Part shown: in pieces, positions 1-8,400 of the stretch
How the letters are laid out: each line of letters starts with the position of its first letter
Numbering within the stretch: position 1 is the stretch's first letter
Assembly: GCA_017618935.1 (NCBI GenBank)
Contig: JAFZTG010000033.1
Span: 1-10,239 of the forward strand
Direction: 5' to 3'
Source: Bacteroidales bacterium
GTDB lineage: Bacteria; Bacteroidota; Bacteroidia; Bacteroidales; UBA1715
Length of the DNA: 10,239 nucleotides
The notes under the pieces: model-generated
Told to the model about the DNA's origin: nothing
The model's database searches: none
The model's input: only the letters and a program-made list of their open reading frames with translations
Position numbers and translations under genes: made by a program

Positions 1-829
1 CACCCAAATTTTTCATCCATTCAGTTTCCCACTCCGTGCGAGTGTATTGAAGACGAACATAACCACCAAATTCAGTACGCAACGTTTGTCCGTTAGTCAA
101 TTTTTGATATTTGTTACCACTTGCATCAAGTGAATCGGCATCACCTGCTGCATTTTGCAAATACGTTGCCGGATCAACGCCAAAAGAACCTGCATCAGCC
201 AAATCTTGGTCTGTCACGAAAATCAAACGAGCCGTAATTGGCGAGATGTATGCGCTGAAATAATTATTTGGTTTGTAGTCAAGTCCGATACCACCAGTCA
301 AATAGCCAGGTGCCATTGCTTTTGAAATGATTGTTGACTGATAACCTAACGAATCGTCAAAAGCATAAGTCTTACCATCGGTCATCTGCGTCTTGAAGGC
401 TATCAATGCTGCATAATACCAGTTCTTAAATGCCAAACGACCATATTTTGACACTAATTCAACCTTGTCATCTGTTTTCGTAAAAGGTCTGTCCCAATCT
501 TTACCCTTAGAATCGGTAAAATACTTGCCACCTTGGCGCATAATTCCATAGCCAAAATCCAATGAGTTGTCCCATGCATTTTTGCCTTTCTTGTAATTTG
601 CAAAAAGACTCACAACACCGTTGAATGCAACAGAGTTTTCACCACCGGCAGCCCAGTTGTACAATTTTGTGTTTGTAAATTGAAGGTTTGTCATACCTCC
701 GCGTTTCCATCCTTCCGTCGTATCTGCACCGACATTGTTTGTACGCAAAGCTTTCTCATTATCAGTAACTTGCGCAAACGTAAGAATGCTTAAACTGGAA
801 ATAATTACTGTTAAAATTATCTTTTTCAT
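1..829 (-). CDS. DUF3078 family outer-membrane protein, C-terminus beyond window
   Basis: This frame is open from the ATG at 827-829 to the left edge (276 full codons), so the C-terminus is missing. Residues 1-19 form a signal peptide (KK, then a hydrophobic stretch, probable cleavage after TFA before Q20). The mature part opens with the features I associate with the Bacteroidota family DUF3078: a GWKRGG segment near residue 40, then YNWAAGGENS around 57-66, then WDNSLDFGYG around 86-95. It continues with alternating aromatic and polar residues (for example YLTGGIGLDYKPNNYF) typical of outer-membrane beta strands. Members are predicted beta-barrel proteins of about 300 or more residues without a firm biochemical role; I infer an outer-membrane location. 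The gene starts 62 bp after the stop of the preceding small gene and has a promoter-like element in that gap, so it may be expressed independently. The family call rests on remembered motif patterns, not on a search. Confidence 0.85.
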   Translation of the reverse strand, partial: MKKIILTVIISSLSILTFAQVTDNEKALRTNNVGADTTEGWKRGGMTNLQFTNTKLYNWAAGGENSVAFNGVVSLFANYKKGKNAWDNSLDFGYGIMRQGGKYFTDSKGKDWDRPFTKTDDKVELVSKYGRLAFKNWYYAALIAFKTQMTDGKTYAFDDSLGYQSTIISKAMAPGYLTGGIGLDYKPNNYFSAYISPITARLIFVTDQDLADAGSFGVDPATYLQNAAGDADSLDASGNKYQKLTNGQTLRTEFGGYVRLQYTRTEWETEWMKNLG

Positions 830-858
830 ATCTATTTTACGTTTATTAATTCGATACA

Positions 859-888
859 CAAAAATAGAAAAATTTTAGAAGACGCAAT
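859..888 (-). promoter_or_regulatory. Bacteroidota-type promoter for the DUF3078 gene
   Basis: On the minus strand TATTTTTG (859-866) matches the Bacteroidota -7 consensus TAnnTTTG exactly. ATTG (885-888), 18 bp upstream, resembles the -33 TTTG/TTG element. The -7 box ends 29 bp before the ATG at 829, leaving a short leader. The element lies just after the stop codon at 892-894 of the upstream gene. The role is inferred from consensus and position only. Confidence 0.6.
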
Positions 889-891
889 GAA

Positions 892-1167
892 TTACGTCAA
901 TTTCTCTCGCTGAACCAGAATAGTTTTTTTTGAGTGCCTGCATTTTCGAAAATTAGAAAAATCAAAATGTTCGTACAGCACAATATCCTTGGTTTTCTGT
1001 TTGTCGTAGCAGATAACGCCATTAAAAAATTCCACACCTGAGTGTTCTACATATGGGTTTTGAGATTCTTCAAGAGCAATGACAGAATTTTGATCATTTA
1101 ATATCAACACAGCCAATTTATGGAATTGCGAGCCGTCGTAAATATAGTGTGCCGATAGTTTACGCAT
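892..1167 (-). CDS. Hypothetical 91-residue protein; N-terminus resembles an amidohydrolase leader segment
   Basis: This small gene starts with ATG four bases after the stop of the DUF4296 gene, so it probably belongs to the same transcript. It has no signal peptide or membrane segment and should be cytoplasmic. I do not recognise a complete family. Residues 1-52 (MRKLSAHYI, then VLILNDQNSVIALEE, then GVEFFNGVIC) resemble from memory the N-terminal beta-strand segment of Bacteroidota amidohydrolases, where a similar FxNGxIxPG stretch leads into the metal-binding HxH motif. Here Y54-D55-K56 follows, no HxH appears, and the tail (residues 54-91) is lysine-rich and charged. Reading the other two minus-strand frames gives no HxH continuation, so a simple frameshift is not the explanation. 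It could be an eroded amidohydrolase, a free-standing small protein, or an unrelated look-alike. It is real by spacing and strand, but its function is unknown. Confidence 0.6.
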   Translation of the reverse strand: MRKLSAHYIYDGSQFHKLAVLILNDQNSVIALEESQNPYVEHSGVEFFNGVICYDKQKTKDIVLYEHFDFSNFRKCRHSKKTILVQREKLT

Positions 1168-1171
1168 AGAG

Positions 1172-1540
1172 CTATTGATTTTTCTTCTCGCCTCGTTCCA
1201 ACATCACTTTTATTTTGTTTAACGAATCAAGCACATTGTCGTAAATGTCTTTGATTTCACTATTCAAAGTATAATGTTCCAGACTTTTCCTAAAAATGCT
1301 GTCATTACATTCATATTTGATAAGCAAGGTTGAATCGTAACATTTCTGGGATAATTTTAGTTCCGATTTCGTGTCCGCATTGTAAGTATAGATGGTCGCA
1401 TCAGTCAAGTGCATATCTACAAGTACGGCAGTCATAGCTTCTTTTGTTAAAATTCCTTCGTCAGTAACTTTTCGTTTTTTAGAAGAGCAAGAAAACAACA
1501 GCAATGACGTGAGCAATACAATATAGAGTTTTAATTTCAT
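1172..1540 (-). CDS. DUF4296 family lipoprotein
   Basis: This is a 122-residue lipoprotein precursor. The signal peptide ends in a lipobox L15-F-S-C18, so C18 is the predicted acylated residue. The body fits DUF4296: a first helix with KEAMTAVLVDMHLTDA (residues 33-48), a middle part rich in Y, S and K, and a second helix with SLEHYT and then IYDNVLDSLNK (about 86-109). These correspond to the family pattern of an ILxDxHLxDA helix followed by an SLxYY...IYDxVxxxL helix. The family is common in Bacteroidota and has no assigned biochemical function. The start codon lies inside the end of the PorP/SprF gene in an ATGA overlap, so translation is probably coupled to it. Residues after the lipidated cysteine are SSKKRK, basic rather than acidic. 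This does not fit the acidic surface-export signal described for some Bacteroidota lipoproteins and suggests a periplasm-facing protein (inference). Confidence 0.85.
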   Translation of the reverse strand: MKLKLYIVLLTSLLLFSCSSKKRKVTDEGILTKEAMTAVLVDMHLTDATIYTYNADTKSELKLSQKCYDSTLLIKYECNDSIFRKSLEHYTLNSEIKDIYDNVLDSLNKIKVMLERGEKKNQ

Positions 1541-2442
1541 TCCTTTTCCCTTTGTTGAAATTTAATTGCCAAGAAAAATTCGTGAGCGCCTCGTGAACCA
1601 GTTTTCAGTTTGGAATACGTCATATCATACGAATATCCAAACGATAATAAATCCCGATAGGTGTATCCAAGAAACAAAACAACGGCATCTTGTGTTCTAT
1701 AGGACAATCCTGCCCAAATTGCGTCGTGGTATGTTATACGTCCCGACGCTTCAATTTGCCATGGTGCGGCATACACTTTTCGTGCAACGATGGTTGGTTC
1801 AAATTTCACATTTTTTAACAATTTGTATCGACCACCAATCATAAAGTTCAAGTGGCTTTTGAATCGATTCAACGTATTATCTAAGGCAATCGTATCATTA
1901 TAGATTTCGATTCTATTGTTGAACAATTGATCAACAGAAGCACCGACGAAATATCGTCTCATATCATAATATACGCCAAATGAGGCATCGGGACGAATGC
2001 TTCTATACAATGATTCGTTCAGATTCATTTCTTCATCCAAAAACTGGATTTTTGTCATGTCGATTGAATAGCGAATCAAGCCGATATTCAAACCCATCGA
2101 AAGTTTCGAGAATGATCCAACACGAATATGATATGCGTACGCTCCATACACACCAAATTTATTGAATGCGCCCTGACTATCGTTGTAAATCAGTCCTCCC
2201 CACCCCATCGGGTGCGAGCTGAGTTTCCCAGTCAATGAAATCGTTGCCGTAATAGGTGCGTTTTCAATACCAACAAATTGATACCGATTGTTAACCTGAG
2301 CCTGAGCATAGTCTTTTAATCCCGCTACAGCTGGATTATACGCAAACTCATTGAACATATACATAGAATACAATGGCGTTTGTTGTGCATACGAAATCGT
2401 TGCAACAAGAGAAACCAATATGTAAAGTATAAATCTTTTCAC
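1537..2442 (-). CDS. PorP/SprF family type IX secretion outer-membrane protein
   Basis: This is a 301-residue protein with signal peptide 1-19 (cleavage after SYA, before Q20). The family's N-terminal hallmark follows: QQTPLYSMYMFN then YNPAVAG (residues 20-41), matching the usual QxPxYSxYMxNxxxxNPAxAG. The rest alternates as expected for an outer-membrane beta-barrel, and the C-terminal part carries FGYSYDMTYSKL and a late GAHEFFLAIKF strand, also typical. Length is normal for the family. PorP is needed for secretion in Porphyromonas gingivalis, and SprF is needed for surface delivery of SprB in Flavobacterium johnsoniae. Homologues are often encoded beside proteins with a type B sorting domain, as here. 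The start is GTG (2440-2442), overlapping the upstream gene's TAG by one base. I chose it because it places the signal peptide correctly and gives tight coupling. The most likely role is dedicated export or anchoring partner of the giant adhesin. Confidence 0.94.
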   Translation of the reverse strand: MKRFILYILVSLVATISYAQQTPLYSMYMFNEFAYNPAVAGLKDYAQAQVNNRYQFVGIENAPITATISLTGKLSSHPMGWGGLIYNDSQGAFNKFGVYGAYAYHIRVGSFSKLSMGLNIGLIRYSIDMTKIQFLDEEMNLNESLYRSIRPDASFGVYYDMRRYFVGASVDQLFNNRIEIYNDTIALDNTLNRFKSHLNFMIGGRYKLLKNVKFEPTIVARKVYAAPWQIEASGRITYHDAIWAGLSYRTQDAVVLFLGYTYRDLLSFGYSYDMTYSKLKTGSRGAHEFFLAIKFQQREKE

Positions 2443-2444
2443 TA
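2440..2444 (-). other. TAGTG stop/start overlap coupling the adhesin and PorP/SprF genes
   Basis: Read on the minus strand these five bases are TAGTG: the TAG stop of the giant gene shares its G with the GTG start of the PorP/SprF gene. Such overlaps generally imply termination-reinitiation. They would tie output of the outer-membrane partner to ribosomes that have completed the 2094-codon message. Confidence 0.7.
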
Positions 2445-5400
2445 TCGTATAATTGAAACCGCTCCCGTTTTTGTAGGAGTATGATTTACATCGTTATATT
2501 CTATTACATAATAATACGTACCCATAGGTAATTCATTTCCCGTAATTGACGTGCCATTCCAAGGATGCGTCGCATATTCAATCTTGTTCTCATACACAAG
2601 CACTCCCCAGCGGTTGAAAACGGTTACCTTTGCTTGCGGACAATTGTTCAGATACGGAATAACCCAGTTGTCATTTACCCCGTCGCCATTTGGAGTAAAT
2701 CCAGAAGGAACAAAGTTACTTGACATGACCTCGACAAATATTTGCGTACGTTCCTTGCAACCATGTACTGTCGTCGCAACCGCATACAAATAATTCGATT
2801 CTTCGAGTCGCATTAGCAAACCTGTACGGCCAGAACGAGCATAAGTCTTTTCATTTGTCGTAGTATCCGACAATGTTCCTTTTTCCATTTTATTTGGTTT
2901 GAATGAACGCCATAAAATAGAGACAACGCCATTTTCTTCCGTTTTATCAACAAACCAAGGTTCATCGACAGGCAAGAACAAATAACGCATTCCTTGTACT
3001 CCCGATACAGAATCCGTCCCAATATATACACCTACCGTGTCAAACATTTGAATGGCAAAATTGACAGAATCATAATGATAAACAGTGTAATTTACTGGTT
3101 TTGAACTACACCCGTCCATAGTATACGAGAATTGTACTTGAGTACTATCAGCATAATACGTCGTAAGCGGCGTTACCCATGTAGAAGCTTCATCAGGAGT
3201 GGAAATAGTAGACGAACAATTGTTTTCGACAGCCGACCACACATACGCCACGGAATTATCGGAAGGAACATAATCGTAGCTGTAGGTGGTTTGTAATGTA
3301 GCCGATACATTCAAAGAATCGCCCAAGCATATTTGTTTTCGTTCCAATGTGTTATCATCCGTAGCAAAGATTTCTGCATTCAATTGTACATAGGAATCTA
3401 TTTTATCCGTTGTGAATGTTTTTGAACAGCCATTGGCCCCTATCACCGTAACCTCATAATCACCAACGTTTAAGTTCGTGGCGATAGGTCCTGTTTGTTT
3501 CTTGCTATCATTCCATTCAAATGTATAATCTGCTAAGTCTGCTATACTTCGCATAGATTCCTCATAACTTCCTTTTGAAACAATCAATTTTGTAACTTCA
3601 ATGCTTCCGTCGGTTATACCGTTTTGAATTTCCGTATCTGTATAATAGTTGCAATGAGTGTGGTGCGATTCCGCCACGATAGATTCCGGGACAAGAGGAT
3701 TGGTATATAATTTCTTTTCTATATAACAATCTTCTGGATTCTCAGAATACGTTATTGTACAAACGTATGTTCCCGCGGGTAAGTTTGTTAACACCTGTAT
3801 CTCGTCAGGATCGTAAGCAGTCCATGTCTTATCTTCTGATATTGTCCCCCATTTATAACGATACGACACATCTTCCCAACCGCCTGAGATACTATTGATA
3901 GTGATTTTTCCTGTTTCTGCATTATCGCCACATTCTGTAACATCAACCGTGAAATCGGCCATCAATTCGCTTGGTTCCGTCATTTCATACGAAAATACGG
4001 CACTTTCACATCCAAATTTATCAGTGATTTTAACCTTATAGACCCCTTTTTTACATTCTAAATCCGATTGTGACGAAGATTGTAATAATGTATTGTCTGC
4101 ATCATACCAACTATATGTATAGGATGGCCAACCACCCGTTGCAATTGCCGATAACGTTCCTGTACCGCCCTTGCACTCAATACGAGGGGTTTCGTCAAAA
4201 TCAACGTGTAACTCATCGGGGTCAGAAACTACGATATCGTCAGAAGTGATTTTACATCCTTTCTCATCGGTTATAGAAACAGAGTACGTTCCACTTGAAA
4301 TTCCCTTAAGCGTATTTGACGTAGCTTCAGGATGATTTGCCCATTCATAAGTAAATGTTCCGTATCCGTTATTTGTAATAACCTCCAATGCCGCAGTACT
4401 GCTACCAATACATTGTATGTCGGCCGTTTGTATGACTTCTTGTATTGAAAAGTTTGTGACATCCGTAATCTGTGTCGTTGTTGTCACAGTACAACCTACA
4501 TTGTCAGTAACAGTAATAGAGATATCGGTTTCCGAAGGAACCACAGAGCAAACTGCCTCCATTCCGATATTGGTATTTGAAACAGTGTTTTTCCATTCAT
4601 ACGAAACTGGTGTTGCAGGATTTCCTATAATCTCAACAGAAACTTTTCCATTTGGTAAGTGACAATACGAAGGCATCTCCTCTGAAACCACCAACACGAT
4701 TTCGCTTGGCTCATTCACCGAAAAATCTACGGATTCGGCACAATCAGTATGATTGCCATCGTAAACTGCCACATAATAATCTCCTTTAGCAAGTCCTGTG
4801 GCTGTTTGTTCCGAACCTACCAATTCATCAGAATCTTTCTTATACCACTTGTAATAAATGTCTCCCTTGGTATTATCAGCTGTTGCAGATGCCGAACCAT
4901 TTGCCTTGTTATAGCAATTTGCGTCGGTTACCGTAACTTGAGGATTCAAGTGTTTTTGTACCATCTCGAACGAAGTTGTATAAACACACCCATCTTTATC
5001 GGTTGCTTCAACGCTATGCGTTCCGTCTGTCAAGCCAGTCGCAGTTTGTGTTGTATTTCCATTATCCCACAAATAGGTGTAATTTGCGGTATTTTCATTC
5101 GAAATCACTATTTTGTAAGAATCTCCTTCACACGTTGATTCTTGATATTGAAATTCCGACGTTACGTCTAATTCATTACTCAATGTAATTGTAGTATCGA
5201 ACTCGCATGTTCCATCGCTTAAATGTAATACATACGCGCCCGCGGGGTAACCAGATAGGACATTAACTGTTGATGGGAGTTCCGTACCATTGTTTTTCCA
5301 TGTGTAGAAATAGTCACCATTGAGAGAACCTACGGCTGTAACCGTAATTTTTCCGGAAGGTTCGAGTTCACCACAAATAGGAGACTTGATATTTGTCGTG

Positions 5401-8400
5401 TTTACCATCAACCTATCTTCGCGTCCCGTCACGTTAAAATTTGTAGTTGCCGGACAATGATTTGCATCTTCAACATACATTTGTTGACCATTTCCCATGC
5501 ACAAAGCATTTGCCGTCTCGCCAGTTTCGCCAGAAGGCCATTGAATCGTATATGGCGCCGTACCTCCCTTTACTACTGCTTTTGCTGAAGCATCGCAATG
5601 GTCTGCGCAAGTTATTTGTGTTTGGTTCGTAACAGATATCTGCAATTCCTCGGGTTCTGTTATGGTAAATGTTTTTTTCACACCATTACAACCTTTTGAA
5701 TCTGATACAGTTACCGTATATGTTCCCGCTGACAAGTTTTGATTTGTATATTGTGCTGACGGATTATTATTCCATGTAATAGTATACGGAGGAACTCCAC
5801 CTTTCACATCAATTTGTATGTAACCATCAGAAGATCCATTACAAGATGCGTTCTTTTGTCCTTTTTCCTCTATTCTCAAAACATCGTCTTCGACAAATTC
5901 AATTGATTTTGTATCCTCACAACCATCGGCGTCTTCTACCGTAACGCTATATATACCAGCAGAAAGGTTAGAAACAGTTTCACCTGTTAATCCATTAGAC
6001 CAAGAGAACTGATAAGGCTCAACACCATTTCTTGCAACTGCTGTAGCTGTACCAAGACTTCCGTTTGCACATCGTATTATAGTATCTTCACTACCTACGG
6101 CAAGTTTTAAATTCGCCTCATTTTCAATCACTACGGTTGTGATACTCGTATCCAGAGGACAATTATTTCTATCTATTACCTCTATCTTATATGTCCCCGC
6201 AGCCATCTCTTTCGCACTCGTTTTAGTAGAAATAACCTCGCTACCTTTATACCAATAATATCTATATGGACTTGCACCTGTTTTCTTGTTTATTTTTATC
6301 GTTGCCGTTCCAGTAGGAATTTTACATGCACTTGGAGTTGTTATCAACGATGATACTCTCAATGCCGGTATGGTGTCTATCGTGATTGCTTGTTCACGTT
6401 CACACCCTCTACTATCTTCAACTCGAACAGTATAATTACCTCGCTGTAAATTTGTTATTTCCTTGGTAGTTTCGCCATTCGACCAAAAAATCTTATATGG
6501 AGAGAAACCAGAAATTATTTGCACTCGTGCTGTTCCGTCCTTACTTGTAGAATCTTTCCCTGGAGTTGATAGATTTTTATAAAAACACGTTACATTCGAT
6601 TTGGATACTTCAATATGATAATTTTTCAACCTCGTCATATCAATCATATCTTGATTTGAAGTACATCCGTTATTATCAGTAATCTGTACCGTATAGTTTT
6701 TCGCCTCTAAATTTCCCAACGTAGCAGTTGTGCCCCCTGTATTCCAATGATAATCATACGGTTCCGTACCTCCTGTTACATCTGCCACCAAATTCCCTTT
6801 TGAAATATCATCGCATGCTTCGGGAGATACGGTAATATGTACCTTCAACACATCGGGTTCCTTCAACTCATATTCAGTCGAAACCTCACAGTCGTTCCCG
6901 TCTGTAACAGTTACAGAATACACACCTTTTTTAACAGCTCCTGTTGTTGCAGACGTGGAAGAAACATTTGTCCATTGATATTCGTATGTTTCAAGGCCAC
7001 CTTCGACAGTTACCTGTAATTCTCCTGAATCGCCATTACACAATATAGGTGTTTTTTCACTTATCGTAGCCGTCAGTTTTTGTGGTTCTAAAACAGTTTG
7101 GGAAACTGGTTGTTCACATCCAGTTCCGTTTTTGTCCTTTACAACTACCGTATATGTGCCAGCCCCGACATTTGTGATTTCTGTTTTGGTACCAAACTCG
7201 GTTTCTTCCGACCACTTATATTTATAAGGCGGCGTACCACCTTCTACCGAAAGTTTTAAGGAGCTAATCTTATTTCCGTTACATGTTAGATTATACGGAT
7301 TGGGAGCTTCGCTACCGTTAATTTCAAATTTAGTAGTTAGTGGTTCGGGTTCGTCCAAGATATATTCCTTTAATGTATCGGTACATCCATGTCCATCCAT
7401 AGCTACTATGGTATATGGATGACTCTCTCCACCTTGAATATCCGAAATTGTTACATTCCCTTCTACCGAATTCCAATAATACGTGTATGGAGGATTTGGA
7501 TCCTCTGCAGGAGTTCCACCGCTTGCCGATGCTGTGATACTTCCATCAGAATATCCAAAACAGCTTGGCTTCGTAAAATCTTGAACAGAAACTGAAACCT
7601 TTGTCGCTGGCTGCGTCAATGTTACCGTGTTTTGTGCCTTACAACCAAGTTCGTCCGTCACGGTTAAGGTATATTCAATAGCGGCAGCAAGGTCATTTCT
7701 TGTTAAGCCAGATTCTTTCCCGTCTGACCATTGATATGTAACTGCACCTTCAGCATTTTCCACCGAAAATGAAACCTGTCCATCTGGAATGTCCCTACAC
7801 TTCAAGTTTTCAAACGTATCTTTATTCAAAGTGATTTTTTTCTCTGGCTCCAATATGTAAACTGGTCCTGTTTCATCTTCACAGCCAATAGCATCCACAA
7901 CTTGTATCATATACGTATCGGCAGGAAGATTATTGTTTCCTATTGTGTTTTTATCTATTAAATGATTTTTATCACCATTCCAATAGAGATTATAATCACC
8001 GTACGCCCCAACTACCGCAACCTCAATAGCACCATCAGTAGTATCTTTACACGTAACATTATCTGTTTTTGTTACAGAAATCGAAATATCCTGCGTTTCT
8101 ACAGTAAGCGGGTCCGATACAATCGTACATCCTTTAGAATCTGTTACCGTGACGAAATAATCACCTGGAGCTAAATCATATACATCTGCCTGATCACTAT
8201 GAGGTGCAAACGAGGCATCATCTTGTTTTGACCATTGCCATGTATAGGGTTCTACACCGCCGCTAAATGAAACACTTGCCTGTCCTACGGGCTGACCAGT
8301 ACAACCTGCTTCTCTATTTTTTTGTAATGTTGCCGTGTACTCAGGTTCTTTCAAGGTGAATGACAAGCCTTCCCACTGTGCGGTTCCGTCAATATTAACC

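Noticed and set aside
895..1010. A frameshifted amidohydrolase continuing after the 91-residue protein's N-terminal segment
   Set aside because: The other two minus-strand frames here contain no HxH metal motif or PGFxNxH-like continuation, and only 62 bp remain before the next gene.
4749..5138. 129-residue plus-strand open frame and several similar ones inside the giant gene
   Set aside because: They are antisense to an intact repeat-rich coding frame whose conserved motifs continue without break. The plus-strand products are Ile/Cys/Arg-rich without recognisable motifs.
3396..8339. A tandem array with a period near 247 bp that might suggest a CRISPR or satellite
   Set aside because: The periodicity is in the protein (SprB-type units). 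The DNA copies are divergent, and no short identical repeats with spacers are present.
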